Source of the DNA: Hyphomicrobiales bacterium
GTDB lineage: Bacteria > Pseudomonadota > Alphaproteobacteria > Rhizobiales > MH13
Reading direction: 5' to 3'
Assembly (NCBI GenBank): GCA_017642935.1
Contig: JAEPOK010000001.1
Coordinates: forward strand, 868,001 to 932,000
DNA length: 64,000 nucleotides
The notes beneath the pieces were generated by a model. The model saw nothing but the letters and a program-made list of their open reading frames with translations, had not been told where the DNA came from and searched no databases. Within the stretch, counting starts at the first letter, position 1; each line of letters opens with the position of its first letter. Positions 39,863-49,353 of the stretch are shown here, piece by piece. Made by a program: the position numbers and the translations under genes.

Positions 39863-41206
39863 ATGCCCATCAATATTCTGATGCCCGCCCTGTCTCCGAC
39901 GATGGAAGAGGGCAACCTTGCCAAATGGCTGGTCAAAGAAGGCGACAGCGTCACCTCCGGTGATGTTCTGGCCGAAATCGAAACCGACAAAGCGACCATG
40001 GAAGTGGAAGCCGTTGACGAGGGCACGGTCGGCAAGATCGTCGTGCCGGACGGTACGTCTGGCGTGAAGGTCAATGAGCTGATCGCCGTTCTCTTGGAAG
40101 AAGGTGAAGACGCGTCTTCTATCGACACGTCGGCTTCTGCGCCGCCACCCGATGCAGGCGCGCAGGAACCAGCGCCCGGTGCGGCCTCTGACCCGGCGCC
40201 AGCGATCCCGGCAAATGTCAGCGTGGCACCTTCCGACCCAACGCCGCCTGCACCTCGTGCCGATGGTTCGCGGATCATTGCTTCCCCGTTGGCGCGGCGC
40301 ATTGCCAAGCAAAATGGGATCGATCTGGCCGCCGTCAGCGGCTCCGGCCCGCGTGGGCGCATCATCAAAGCCGATGTGGACGCGGCCATCGCCGGTGGAA
40401 CTGGAAAGGCAGCGCCATCATCGGATGCATCCGCCCCCTCGAAGGCGGCGTCTGCACCGGCCAAAGGCATGTCCGATGATGCTGTGTTGAAGCTGTTCGA
40501 GGAAGGGTCCTACGAACTGGTTCCACACGATGGTATGCGCAAGACGATTGCCGCGCGCCTGACCGAGTCCAAGCAGACCATCCCGCATTTCTACGTGTCG
40601 GTGGATTGCCAGTTGGATGCGCTTCTCAAGCTGCGCAGTGAGCTGAACAAGTCTGCACCGGTGAAAGACGAGAAGCCAGCTTACAAGCTGTCAGTGAACG
40701 ACATGGTGATCAAAGCGCTGGCCTTGGGCCTGCGCGATGTGCCTGATGCCAACGTCTCTTGGACGGCCAGCGACATGGTCAAGCACAAGCATGCCGATGT
40801 CGGCGTGGCTGTGTCGATCCCAGGTGGATTGATCACGCCGATTGTGCGCCGTGCCGAAGAAAAGCCGCTGTCGGTCATCTCCAACGAGATGAAGGACCTC
40901 GGCAAACGCGCCAAGGACCGCAAACTGCAGCCGCAGGAGTATCAAGGTGGCACGACGGCCGTCTCCAACATGGGCATGATGGGCGTGTCGGACTTCGCCG
41001 CCGTGGTGAACCCGCCACATGCGACCATCTTGGCCGTCGGTGCTGGTGAGCAGCGCCCTGTGGTGAAAGATGGCGCGTTGGCCATCGCAACTGTGATGAC
41101 CGTGACGCTTTCGACCGACCATCGCTGCGTCGATGGAGCGCTGGGCGCGGAACTGTTGAGCGCGTTCAAGAGCTACATTGAAAATCCGATGTCGATGTTG
41201 GTTTAG
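39863..41206 (+). CDS. pdhC: Pyruvate dehydrogenase E2 component (dihydrolipoamide acetyltransferase)
   Basis: The 447-residue protein has a lipoyl domain (about 1-78, Lys43), a Pro-Ala linker, a peripheral subunit-binding domain (about 135-172, [18 protein letters not shown] and [13 protein letters not shown]) and the catalytic domain ending in the [14 protein letters not shown] motif with the active-site His. It transfers acetyl to CoA and forms the complex core. It is 12 bases after pdhB. Confidence 0.96.
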   Translation: MPINILMPALSPTMEEGNLAKWLVKEGDSVTSGDVLAEIETDKATMEVEAVDEGTVGKIVVPDGTSGVKVNELIAVLLEEGEDASSIDTSASAPPPDAGAQEPAPGAASDPAPAIPANVSVAPSDPTPPAPRADGSRIIASPLARRIAKQNGIDLAAVSGSGPRGRIIKADVDAAIAGGTGKAAPSSDASAPSKAASAPAKGMSDDAVLKLFEEGSYELVPHDGMRKTIAARLTESKQTIPHFYVSVDCQLDALLKLRSELNKSAPVKDEKPAYKLSVNDMVIKALALGLRDVPDANVSWTASDMVKHKHADVGVAVSIPGGLITPIVRRAEEKPLSVISNEMKDLGKRAKDRKLQPQEYQGGTTAVSNMGMMGVSDFAAVVNPPHATILAVGAGEQRPVVKDGALAIATVMTVTLSTDHRCVDGALGAELLSAFKSYIENPMSMLV

Positions 41207-41314
41207 TCGGCGGCGTTTGAGCGCGATCAAAGGAGCACGGTGGGGCGCACGCTAACCCTTGAGATGAAGGCTCAGTCGGGACATGATTGAGCACCATGAA
41301 AAGGGAGAATTTTA

Positions 41315-41557
41315 GTGTCGCATGTGCCCCACGAATTGGCCGAGGAGTTTCCCGAGCACACCGATAAGATGCACGAACTGAAGCAAGGCAATGCCCATTT
41401 TGCCAAGCTGTTTGAGTCTTACCATGATGTGAACCGGGCTATTCACCGCGCCGAAACAAATGTTGAGCCAACCGATGATTTGCACATGGAGACCATGCGC
41501 AAGGAACGGATGCAGCTCAAAGATGAAATCTACGGGATGCTGAGCGCGGCGAGCTAA
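41315..41557 (+). CDS. YdcH/DUF465 family small protein
   Basis: The 80-residue protein is a helical hairpin with HKMHELKQGNAHFAKL-like and YHDVNRAIHRAE segments and ends MRKERMQLKDEIYGML, which fits the DUF465 (YdcH) family. Its function is unknown. The start is GTG 41315 after AAAGGGAGAA, a strong ribosome binding site. It is inserted between pdhC and lpd. Confidence 0.8.
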   Translation: MSHVPHELAEEFPEHTDKMHELKQGNAHFAKLFESYHDVNRAIHRAETNVEPTDDLHMETMRKERMQLKDEIYGMLSAAS

Positions 41558-41573
41558 TACCTCCAAGCTGCCA

Positions 41574-41603
41574 GTCTCCCAGCAGGACGCAAAGACGGGA
41601 GAC
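41574..41603 (+). promoter_or_regulatory. Hairpin occluding the lpd ribosome binding site
   Basis: GTCTCCC at 41574-41580 is the exact complement of GGGAGAC at 41597-41603. The 3' arm contains the only Shine-Dalgarno-like sequence for lpd (GGGAGA, six bases before GTG 41609). The stem would hide the ribosome binding site. A regulatory function is inferred. Confidence 0.5.
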
Positions 41604-41608
41604 AATCG

Positions 41609-43048
41609 GTGGCAGACGCTTACGACATCATTATCATTGGCGGCGGGCCAGGTGGCTATGTCGCCGCCATTCGCGCCTCCCAGCTCGGCATGAAAACAGC
41701 CGTTGTCGAGCGCGAGCATCTGGGTGGGATCTGCCTCAACTGGGGCTGCATCCCAACCAAGGCGCTTCTGCGGTCAGCCGAAATTTACCACTACATGGAG
41801 CACGCCAAAGACTACGGTCTGTCGGCGGACAAGATCGGCTTTGATGCGTCAGCCGTCGTCAAGCGCTCCCGCGGTGTGTCGGCGCAGCTGAATGGCGGTG
41901 TCGGCTTCCTGATGAAGAAGAACAAGGTGGATGTGATCTGGGGCGAGGCCACGATCACCAAACCTGGCGAGGTCAAAGTCGGCAAGCCAACCAAAGCGGC
42001 TATGGAACCGGCGCACCCTGCGCCCAAGGGCACAAAGGGCGAAGGCACCTACACCGCCAAGCACATCGTCATTTCGACGGGCGCGCGTCCGCGCGTTATC
42101 CCAGGCATTGAGCCGGACGGCAAAACGATCTGGACCTATTTTGAGGCGATGGTTCCGCCATCCATGCCCAAAAGCCTGCTGGTCATGGGCTCGGGTGCCA
42201 TCGGCATAGAGTTTGCCTCGTTCTACCGGACCATGGGTGTCGATGTGACCGTTGTTGAGATGATGGACCAGGTGATGCCGGTCGAAGACGCTGAAATCTC
42301 AGCCCTGGCTGCCAAGCAGTTCAAAAAGCAGGGCATGAACATCATCACCGGTGCCAACGTCTCCAAGGTCGAAAAAGCCGGTGCTGGCATCAAGGCAACC
42401 GTTGAGACGAAGGACGGCAAATCTCAGGTCATCGAAGCTGAGAAACTGATCTCGGCTGTGGGGGTCGTCGGCAATATTGAAAACCTTGGCTTGGAAAAGC
42501 TTGGCGTGAAAACCGATCGGGGCATCATCTCCGTCGATGGCTATGGCAACACATCTGTCAAAGGCGTCTATGCCATAGGCGATGTCGCTGGACCGCCGAT
42601 GCTCGCCCACAAGGCTGAGCATGAGGGCGTGATCTGCGTTGAGAAGATCGCCGGTCTTGATGCCCATCCGATGGACAAAAAGAAAATCCCTGGCTGCACC
42701 TATTGCAATCCGCAGGTGGCGTCGGTTGGTCTCACCGAGGCCAAAGCTAAGGAAGCCGGGCACGAGGTCAAGGTCGGACGCTTCCCGTTTGTTGGCAATG
42801 GCAAGGCGATTGCGCTGGGCGAGCCCGATGGTTTGGTGAAAACGGTGTTTGACAAGAAAACCGGTCAGTTGCTTGGCGCGCACATGGTCGGCGCGGAAGT
42901 AACGGAACTCATCCAAGGCTATGTTGTCGCGATGAACTTGGAGACGACCGAGGAAGATCTCATGCACACAGTCTTCCCGCATCCGACGCTTTCAGAAATG
43001 ATGCATGAAAGCGTGCTGGACGCCTATGATCGGGTGATCCACACATAG
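41609..43048 (+). CDS. lpd: Dihydrolipoyl dehydrogenase (E3)
   Basis: The 479-residue flavoprotein has the FAD-binding GGGPGGYVAA, the redox disulfide Cys42/Cys47 (GGICLNWGCIPTKAL), an NAD domain with GSGAIGIEFASFYR, and the C-terminal HPHPTLSEMMHE with the catalytic His from the partner subunit. A 25-residue insertion around 118-142 (KPTKAAMEPAHPAPKGTKGE) is typical of alphaproteobacterial E3. The start is GTG 41609. Confidence 0.96.
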   Translation: MADAYDIIIIGGGPGGYVAAIRASQLGMKTAVVEREHLGGICLNWGCIPTKALLRSAEIYHYMEHAKDYGLSADKIGFDASAVVKRSRGVSAQLNGGVGFLMKKNKVDVIWGEATITKPGEVKVGKPTKAAMEPAHPAPKGTKGEGTYTAKHIVISTGARPRVIPGIEPDGKTIWTYFEAMVPPSMPKSLLVMGSGAIGIEFASFYRTMGVDVTVVEMMDQVMPVEDAEISALAAKQFKKQGMNIITGANVSKVEKAGAGIKATVETKDGKSQVIEAEKLISAVGVVGNIENLGLEKLGVKTDRGIISVDGYGNTSVKGVYAIGDVAGPPMLAHKAEHEGVICVEKIAGLDAHPMDKKKIPGCTYCNPQVASVGLTEAKAKEAGHEVKVGRFPFVGNGKAIALGEPDGLVKTVFDKKTGQLLGAHMVGAEVTELIQGYVVAMNLETTEEDLMHTVFPHPTLSEMMHESVLDAYDRVIHT

Positions 43049-43080
43049 GGTCAGGATCCACGAACCGGCGAGGCAAATCT

Positions 43081-43506
43081 ATGCGCCTGATGAAACTGAT
43101 ACTGGCTGCAATGCTACTGGCGACGCCTGTGTCGTTCGGTTCGGCGGTCAAAGCTCATGCCGATAGCTGCTGGGACCACAATGGTTCATTGATGCGGCTG
43201 ACCGATCAGGGTCAACAGCGTTGGTTTTATTATGAAAATCCGCGCCAGGCCTTGGCCAATGCTGGCGTAACGCGGGGAACGCTGCTTTTCGATGGTCGCA
43301 ATGCCGGTGACTATTATGCAGGCACAGCGCGGGTGTTTTCCCGCTTCTGCCCGGGCAATCCACTGGAGTATTATGTGGAGGGGCCGGTGACGCGCAATCC
43401 GCTGCGGATCACCATGCGAGGGACGCGCGATGCCAACCAGCAATGCCGCAATACAGGCAATCTGGTTACCGACACACTTGTTTTCACCTATGTACGGGAT
43501 TGTTGA
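43081..43506 (+). CDS. Secreted small protein with four cysteines, unknown function
   Basis: The 141-residue protein has a signal peptide (about 1-27, ending KAHA-D). The mature part has four Cys (in DSCWDH, SRFCPGN, NQQCRNT and the last residue), so two disulfides are likely in the periplasm. The aromatic segment QRWFYYENPR is notable. I do not recognise a family. It starts 32 bases after lpd and has no obvious terminator before it, so it may be co-transcribed. Confidence 0.8.
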   Translation: MRLMKLILAAMLLATPVSFGSAVKAHADSCWDHNGSLMRLTDQGQQRWFYYENPRQALANAGVTRGTLLFDGRNAGDYYAGTARVFSRFCPGNPLEYYVEGPVTRNPLRITMRGTRDANQQCRNTGNLVTDTLVFTYVRDC

Positions 43507-43571
43507 TCGACCTTGATCGGCAAGGGTAGGGCGCTTACCTGAAGCGCTCACACAAACCTTGGAGGGTGCCA

Positions 43572-43820
43572 ATGGACGTTGGCCTTATTGGATTTCTAGT
43601 CATTGGTCTGTTGGCCGGTTTCATCGCGGAAAAAGTGATGAACTCCAACCACGGACTGCTCACCAACCTCATCGTCGGTATCATCGGCGCGTATCTCGGA
43701 CCGTTCCTGGCTGGGCTTATCGGCATCAGCTTTGGTGGGTTCCTGGGTAGCCTTGTGATCGCCACCATTGGTGCCATCGTCTTTCTCTTCCTGCTTGGCC
43801 TCATCAAGGGCCGCAGATAG
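43572..43820 (+). CDS. GlsB/YeaQ/YmgE family membrane protein
   Basis: The 82-residue protein is almost entirely hydrophobic, with three predicted helices and many glycines ([58 protein letters not shown]). This is the transglycosylase-associated or stress-response small membrane protein family, whose role is not established. ATG 43572 is preferred over GTG 43566 because GGAGG lies at 43561-43565. Confidence 0.85.
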   Translation: MDVGLIGFLVIGLLAGFIAEKVMNSNHGLLTNLIVGIIGAYLGPFLAGLIGISFGGFLGSLVIATIGAIVFLFLLGLIKGRR

Positions 43821-43849
43821 CCCTCACAGCAAGCCTGCCTGGAGACCTC

Positions 43850-44827
43850 ATGGTCACGCTTATCGACCGCACATCACCGGATGCCTCGCCAGCCGCCAAA
43901 GCCAAGCCGCGGCATCCGGAAAAGGCGCATCGCGCCGACAGCGACGTCTTGAAGAAACCTTCTTGGATCCGTGTCAAAGCGCCGGTTTCCAAGGGGTTTC
44001 ACGAGACGAACGAGATCGTGCGCGAGAACAAGCTTGTTACCGTGTGCGAAGAGGCAGGATGTCCCAACATTGGTGAGTGCTGGGACAAGAAGCATGCCAC
44101 GTTCATGATCATGGGCGAGGTGTGCACGCGAGCCTGCGCCTTCTGCAATGTGGCAACCGGTGTGCCGACGGCGCTCGACTCAGATGAGCCACGGCGCATT
44201 GCCAATGCGGTTGAACAAATGGGGCTCAACCACGTGGTGATCACATCGGTGGATCGCGACGACCTGGATGATGGCGGTGCCCAGCATTTCGTCGAGGTCA
44301 TCGACGCCATCCGCGAGACCTCGCCAGAGACGACGATCGAGATTCTGACGCCAGACTTTTTGCGTAAAGACGGCGCCATCGAGCAAGTGGCGCGGGCCAA
44401 ACCGGACGTGTTCAATCACAATCTGGAAACTGTGCCGTCGAACTATCTCACCGTGAGGCCTGGCGCCCGGTACTTTCATTCGATCCGGTTGTTGCAACTG
44501 GTGAAGGAAGTTGATCCGACCATGTTCACCAAGTCCGGCATCATGGTTGGCTTGGGCGAAGAGCGAAACGAAGTCCTGCAGGTGATGGATGATCTGCGCG
44601 CCGCTGGCGTCGATTTCCTCACCATCGGCCAGTATCTTCAGCCGACGCGCAAGCACCATCCGGTGAAAAAATTCGTCACGCCCGAAGAGTTCAAAGCCTA
44701 CGAGACGATTGCGTATGCCAAGGGGTTTCTGATGGTCTCGTCGAGTCCTTTAACACGCTCTTCGCACCACGCAGGCGACGATTTTGCCAAGCTGCGTGAT
44801 GCGCGGTTGAAGACTCAAGGTTTCTAG
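43850..44827 (+). CDS. lipA: Lipoyl synthase
   Basis: The 325-residue radical SAM enzyme has the two cluster motifs of LipA: the N-terminal [12 protein letters not shown] for the auxiliary iron-sulfur cluster and CTRACAFC for the SAM cluster, plus the conserved C-terminal [11 protein letters not shown]. It inserts sulfur into octanoyl groups on lipoyl domains such as those of PdhB and PdhC encoded nearby. Its TAG stop lies in a CTAG palindrome that also encodes the stop of the convergent beta-lactamase gene. Confidence 0.97.
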   Translation: MVTLIDRTSPDASPAAKAKPRHPEKAHRADSDVLKKPSWIRVKAPVSKGFHETNEIVRENKLVTVCEEAGCPNIGECWDKKHATFMIMGEVCTRACAFCNVATGVPTALDSDEPRRIANAVEQMGLNHVVITSVDRDDLDDGGAQHFVEVIDAIRETSPETTIEILTPDFLRKDGAIEQVARAKPDVFNHNLETVPSNYLTVRPGARYFHSIRLLQLVKEVDPTMFTKSGIMVGLGEERNEVLQVMDDLRAAGVDFLTIGQYLQPTRKHHPVKKFVTPEEFKAYETIAYAKGFLMVSSSPLTRSSHHAGDDFAKLRDARLKTQGF

Positions 44828-45681
44828 TTGGCAAAGGCTGCGGGCAGAAGGTCCGCGTCAACCAACAGTCGTGTAGCAAACGATTGCCTGAACTCGCGTA
44901 TGGAGTCCCAACTCGGACCTTCAGTATGGAGCGCGAAGATCACTGGCAGGGCGTCCTGCCGCTCTACAAAGCCAACATACCAGCCGTCGAATAGTCCGGA
45001 GAAATCTCCGGGAATGACGGCCCCGCCGCCAGTTTTCCCGTGCAACGCATACTCATCGACCTGCTGTGCCAAACTTGCTTCCGATAGCGCGGCAAGCAGC
45101 GATTCTTGCACACCCAGGTCGCCGGTCATGAGGCGGGTTAGAAAAGAAACTTGCTCTTCAACCGATATTTCCAGGCCGCCGGCCAGCCAAAAGGAATCAG
45201 AGCCGTCGGGGGCGTTGGCATTGCCGTAATCCCACGCCGTCAATTGCTCGCGGTAGGCTGGCGCTTCGACATGTTGGGCCACATCGCGGAAGTACCAGAC
45301 CGCGGATCGCTGGAACGCCGTCCGAAGGCTTTGGTCCTGTCGCCAGGTTTCGGGCCACCAAAAGCTGGCAGGACGCGCCTGGCGATCCCAGGAGCGCAAG
45401 GTGTCGAGATCGGGAGTGAATCCGCTCTCTAAGGCAATGATTAGGTTAGGTATCTTGAAAGTAGACCAGGGCGCGTGCCGACTCTGCAGGTCACTGCCAT
45501 CCAACACATAGCGTGTGTCTGTTTCCAGATCGTGCGCTAGAAACGAGACGCTACGTGACCCAATAGCCTGCTCGTACGGTTCGAGCACAAGGGTGGTGAC
45601 GTCTGGTGTTTGTGCCTGTGCGACAGCGAGCAATGCAAAGGAGACCAGTAAGAGGGCCAAGGGAATTCTGTAGTGTTTCAT
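44824..45681 (-). CDS. Class D (OXA-like) beta-lactamase
   Basis: The 285-residue protein has a signal peptide (about 1-24) and all class D active-site motifs: the serine motif Ser73-Thr-Phe-Lys76, Ser126-Ala-Val128, Tyr152-Gly-Asn154, Trp165 and Lys216-Thr-Gly218. It is therefore predicted to be a catalytically complete periplasmic serine beta-lactamase, although the substrate range cannot be told. A related penicillin-recognising role is the alternative. ATG 45681 starts the signal peptide. The in-frame extension adds 20 residues without one. No mobile element flanks it, so it looks resident. Confidence 0.88.
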   Translation of the reverse strand: MKHYRIPLALLLVSFALLAVAQAQTPDVTTLVLEPYEQAIGSRSVSFLAHDLETDTRYVLDGSDLQSRHAPWSTFKIPNLIIALESGFTPDLDTLRSWDRQARPASFWWPETWRQDQSLRTAFQRSAVWYFRDVAQHVEAPAYREQLTAWDYGNANAPDGSDSFWLAGGLEISVEEQVSFLTRLMTGDLGVQESLLAALSEASLAQQVDEYALHGKTGGGAVIPGDFSGLFDGWYVGFVERQDALPVIFALHTEGPSWDSIREFRQSFATRLLVDADLLPAAFAN

Positions 45682-45879
45682 TAAAGACTCATGGTGTGAG
45701 TGGGGTGCGGATGCCCCGCTATGATGAGACACTATGACCAAGGTGCGACAGTTGAACGGGCGGAGGTATCAAACGATCTATTCATGCATGGCGCATAGGA
45801 TTGTTGCCGCCTAGATGCTAATTTCTATCACGTCTGTGACCCGCTCGCTGCCCTGAACGTTCGCCTTTTGGAATTCGAT

Positions 45880-46344
45880 ATGCCGCATTTCACGACTCGC
45901 CATCGCGTTGCGCACAGTGCCGAAGACATGTTTGCGCTGGTCGCTGACGTGCGGTCCTACCCGGAATTTGTGCCGCTCTGTCAAAGTTTGCGTGTCCGCG
46001 GAGAATCACCGCTGGACGGCAACAGATCCGTTGTCGTTGCCGATATGACCGTGGCGTACAAAATGTTCAAAGAGACGTTCACATCGCGTGTCGAGCTCGA
46101 TCCGGACAAGCGCGAAATCCTGGTGACCTATCTCGATGGTCCGTTCAAGAAGATGGAAAACCGCTGGCGCTTCGAAGAGGTCGGCGAACGCCACTGCATT
46201 GTTGAGTTTTTCATCGACTATGAGTTCCGGTCGCGGGCTTTGGCCTCGCTGATGGGGGCTATGTTCGATCGAGCCTTCCGCAAGTTCTCGTCTGCTTTCG
46301 AAGCTCGGGCCGACCAACTCTATGGGGCCGAAAGCCCTGCCTAA
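45880..46344 (+). CDS. COQ10/START-domain (RatA-like) protein
   Basis: The 154-residue protein belongs to the polyketide cyclase/COQ10 family: RHRVAHSAEDMFALVADVRSYPEFVPLC at the N-terminus and a C-terminal helix LMGAMFDRAFRKFSSAFEARA. In mitochondria and related bacteria this fold binds ubiquinone and aids respiration. The RatA toxin annotation of the same family is less likely here. ATG 45880 is chosen over TTG 45868. The stop overlaps that of the convergent gene. The 198-base gap before it, shared with the divergent beta-lactamase gene, holds no gene. Confidence 0.87.
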   Translation: MPHFTTRHRVAHSAEDMFALVADVRSYPEFVPLCQSLRVRGESPLDGNRSVVVADMTVAYKMFKETFTSRVELDPDKREILVTYLDGPFKKMENRWRFEEVGERHCIVEFFIDYEFRSRALASLMGAMFDRAFRKFSSAFEARADQLYGAESPA

Positions 46345-46823
46345 AGGGTATCCTCAATCAATTTGAATGCGTGCGCGACGCTGGCCTGGCGCACCTCTGA
46401 GCGGCTCATGCCGTCAAACAGCTTGTGGCTATGAACCGTTGCACGCCCCTTGCGGGCACAGCCGAAATGGACAGTGCCGACCGGCTTGTCCTCGCTGCCA
46501 CCGTCCGGGCCGGCAACGCCGGTCACCGACACTGCGATGTCGGCATTGGAACGCGTCAAAGCACCCTCTGCCATGGCACGCGCGACCAGTTCGCTGACCG
46601 CGCCATGAGTAGCGATGAGGTCCGGTGGCACACCAAGCATTTCAGTTTTGGCGTCGTTGGAATAGGTGACGAAGCCGCGATCAACGACTGCTGAAGACCC
46701 GGCAATGTCGGTCAGCGCGGCGGCGATCATCCCGCCTGTGCAGGATTCGGCGGTCGCCACCATCAGCCCGGCTGCCTTTAACGTGTCCAGCAGTGCGCTT
46801 GCTTGGAGCGAGAGGTCAGCCAT
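46341..46823 (-). CDS. pncC: CinA C-terminal domain protein (NMN amidohydrolase PncC)
   Basis: The 160-residue protein is a stand-alone CinA C-terminal domain with TAESCTGGMIAAALTDIAGSS and VTGVAGPDGGSEDKPVGTV. It deamidates nicotinamide mononucleotide in NAD recycling. ATG 46823 overlaps the ispDF stop by eight bases, so translation is probably coupled. Confidence 0.93.
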   Translation of the reverse strand: MADLSLQASALLDTLKAAGLMVATAESCTGGMIAAALTDIAGSSAVVDRGFVTYSNDAKTEMLGVPPDLIATHGAVSELVARAMAEGALTRSNADIAVSVTGVAGPDGGSEDKPVGTVHFGCARKGRATVHSHKLFDGMSRSEVRQASVAHAFKLIEDTL

Positions 46824-48072
46824 CGTCTGAGTCCGGATCCGGAACCAGCACGGAAACGCTTGCCAAGGCGGCGATGCCTTCCTCGCGACCGGTGAAACCC
46901 ATGCGCTCATTTGTGGTGGCTTTCACTGAAACACGGCTTGGCGCGATTTGGAGCGTCTCTGCCATTGCAGCCACCATGGCCGCGCGGTGCGGTCCGATTT
47001 TCGGTTGCTCGGTGACGATCGCTACATCGACATTGACGATCTTGCCGGCGCGAGCGCGCACCAACTCGGCGGCGTGCGCCAAAAACTGATGCGAAGCTGC
47101 GCCTTTCCATTGCGGATCGGAGGGGGGGAAATGGGTGCCGATGTCACCCTCGCCGATGGCGCCAAGCAGCGCGTCGGTCAGGGCATGAAGGCCAACATCG
47201 GCATCCGAATGGCCGTCCAAGCGACTGTGGTGCTCGATGAAATGGCCGCAAAGCCAGACGCCGTCGCCGGGCACCAGGCGATGTACATCATAGCCGATAC
47301 CGGTTCGCGGCTCCAACATGCGCCTCTCCCTTTGTTCTAGGATCGCCTCCGCGCGCTGCCAATCGTCCGGCGTGGTGATCTTGATGTTGTCGATGTCACC
47401 CCGAACGGCGACGCAATTGTGCCCTGCCCATTCGGTGATGCTCGCATCGTCCGTGAACAGGATGTCGGGTTGCGCGGCGTCGACAGCCCTGTGCGCTTCG
47501 AGAATGGTGTCGCCGTGAAAGGCTTGCGGGGTCTGCACCGTCACGAGGCCGCTGCGGTCTGGTCCGCTGGCGATGACCGTTTGGTCAAGGGTTTTTAGGG
47601 TGTCAGTCACTGGCAGCGAGGGGATGGCACCCGGCGCCCGCTCAAGCCCGTCCAGCAATCGATCGATCAGAGCATGCGAGGCAAATGGCCGCGCACCATC
47701 GTGGATCAAGATGCGTGTGTCTGGTTCAAAGGCGTTCGAACGAGCCCATGCCTCCAGGCCGGCCAATGTGCTCTCCCGCCGCGTTGCCCCACCGACTGTC
47801 GTGAGCAGGTCAACATGCTGCGACACATGGTCGTGCCAGAGAGCCGTTTGGTCCTCGCCTTCGGGCAAGACCAGCACGATCATCGAGATGTTCGGGTGTG
47901 AAGAAAGGGTTTCCAAACTCCAAGCGAGCAGCGGTTTGCCGCGAAGGTTCACGAACTGTTTGGCAGCTTTATCGGGTTGGCCTGCCCGGCGCGCGCGGGT
48001 CCCTATCCCGGCCGCCAAAAGGATGGCGCAGGTGTTTGGGGAAAGGTGCGGCGTTGGCCATGTTTTGGTCAT
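46816..48072 (-). CDS. ispDF: Bifunctional IspD/IspF (MEP isoprenoid pathway)
   Basis: The 418-residue fusion has an IspD cytidylyltransferase domain (about 1-250, ILLAAGIGTRARRAG, then HDGARPF) and an IspF 2-C-methyl-D-erythritol 2,4-cyclodiphosphate synthase domain (about 258-415, GIGYDVHRLVPGD, then LDGHSDADVGLHALTDALLGA with metal-binding Asp and His). These catalyse steps three and five of the MEP pathway. The fusion is characteristic of alpha- and epsilonproteobacteria. It is divergent from dusB across 153 bases. Confidence 0.96.
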   Translation of the reverse strand: MTKTWPTPHLSPNTCAILLAAGIGTRARRAGQPDKAAKQFVNLRGKPLLAWSLETLSSHPNISMIVLVLPEGEDQTALWHDHVSQHVDLLTTVGGATRRESTLAGLEAWARSNAFEPDTRILIHDGARPFASHALIDRLLDGLERAPGAIPSLPVTDTLKTLDQTVIASGPDRSGLVTVQTPQAFHGDTILEAHRAVDAAQPDILFTDDASITEWAGHNCVAVRGDIDNIKITTPDDWQRAEAILEQRERRMLEPRTGIGYDVHRLVPGDGVWLCGHFIEHHSRLDGHSDADVGLHALTDALLGAIGEGDIGTHFPPSDPQWKGAASHQFLAHAAELVRARAGKIVNVDVAIVTEQPKIGPHRAAMVAAMAETLQIAPSRVSVKATTNERMGFTGREEGIAALASVSVLVPDPDSDDG

Positions 48073-48225
48073 GACCGCAGCCTTATCCCGATGCCGGTCG
48101 AGCGAAAAGGGCGACCTGCGATCTAGGCTCGCACAAGGGCTGGCTTGTTAACTCTGGCGCTTTTCCAGGCGGCTTTGGCCATCAAGAGCATTGCATTATG
48201 ATGAAATATTAGCCATGCATGGATT

Positions 48226-49353
48226 ATGATCAATTTCGCGCCACAAGTTGTCGCCAACGACCCGTCCAGTGAGCCTCCGACAGCGGAAATCGGCGTGCCG
48301 TTGCCTATCGCTGAGGCATCGGCGCGCAACCGCGTCATCTTGGCGCCGATGTCCGGCGTGACGGATCTGCCGTTTCGGCGCCTGGCCAATCGTTTTGGCG
48401 CTGGCCTGGTGGTGAGCGAGATGGTCGCAAGTCAGGAACTGGTGGTCGATAATCCCGATTCCCGCTTGCGGATGGATGTCAGTGGGTTGGAGACGTCCGT
48501 GGTGCAACTGGCTGGTCGCGAGGCCAATTGGATGGGCGAAGCGGCCAAAATCGCCGAAGGGGCGGGCGCCAGTATCATCGACATCAATATGGGCTGCCCG
48601 GCCAAAAAAGTGACGTCGGGCTATTCCGGCTCGGCGCTGATGCGCGACCTTGATCACGCTCTCACTTTGGTCGAAGTAACCGTCGCGGCCTCTTCTGTAC
48701 CCGTAACGCTGAAAATGCGCCTAGGGTGGGATGAAACCAGCATCAATGCGCCGGAGTTGGCGCGGCGGGCCTGCGACGCAGGTGTTCAGATGATTACCGT
48801 GCATGGACGCACTCGCTGCCAGTTCTACAAGGGTTTGGCGGATTGGCCGGCTATCGCCGCCGTCAAACAGGCCGTTCACGTCCCGGTGGTCGCCAACGGT
48901 GATGTCGTCTCTATCGCTGATGCGCGGCGCATCTTGCAAGAAAGCGGCTGCGATGCTGTGATGGCCGGGCGCGGCGCCTATGGGCGTCCCTGGCTGCCTG
49001 GTTATTTGGCGAGCGCTGATCCCGACCGGTTTTTAGCAAACCTGCCTGCGCCAGTTGATCTCATTGCAGAACACTACGCAGCGCTGGTGTCCCACCATGC
49101 CGTCCATAAGGGCGTTCCGCTCGGCGTGCGCATCGCGCGCAAACATTTCGGCTGGTATCTCGACACGACCGATTTGCAGCGTCCGCTCCCGATGGATCAA
49201 CGCGATGTGCTGTTCGGCAGCGACGATCCCGGTCAGGTGAGCCGTGCCATCCAGGAGGTTTGGGCCGACGCGGTTTGGCAGCGCCCCGTGGGACGGGAGT
49301 CCGGCGCCAACATCGATCTATCCGGCGACATGTACAAGGCGCGGGCAGCATGA
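48226..49353 (+). CDS. dusB: tRNA-dihydrouridine synthase (NifR3/DusB family)
   Basis: The 375-residue FMN TIM barrel has [24 protein letters not shown], the catalytic Cys in [10 protein letters not shown], and [12 protein letters not shown]. It reduces uridines in tRNA. The N-terminus is about 20 residues longer than in E. coli DusB. I see no strong ribosome binding site at ATG 48226, so the start is less certain. As in other alphaproteobacteria it directly precedes ntrB and overlaps it by four bases. Confidence 0.94.
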   Translation: MINFAPQVVANDPSSEPPTAEIGVPLPIAEASARNRVILAPMSGVTDLPFRRLANRFGAGLVVSEMVASQELVVDNPDSRLRMDVSGLETSVVQLAGREANWMGEAAKIAEGAGASIIDINMGCPAKKVTSGYSGSALMRDLDHALTLVEVTVAASSVPVTLKMRLGWDETSINAPELARRACDAGVQMITVHGRTRCQFYKGLADWPAIAAVKQAVHVPVVANGDVVSIADARRILQESGCDAVMAGRGAYGRPWLPGYLASADPDRFLANLPAPVDLIAEHYAALVSHHAVHKGVPLGVRIARKHFGWYLDTTDLQRPLPMDQRDVLFGSDDPGQVSRAIQEVWADAVWQRPVGRESGANIDLSGDMYKARAA

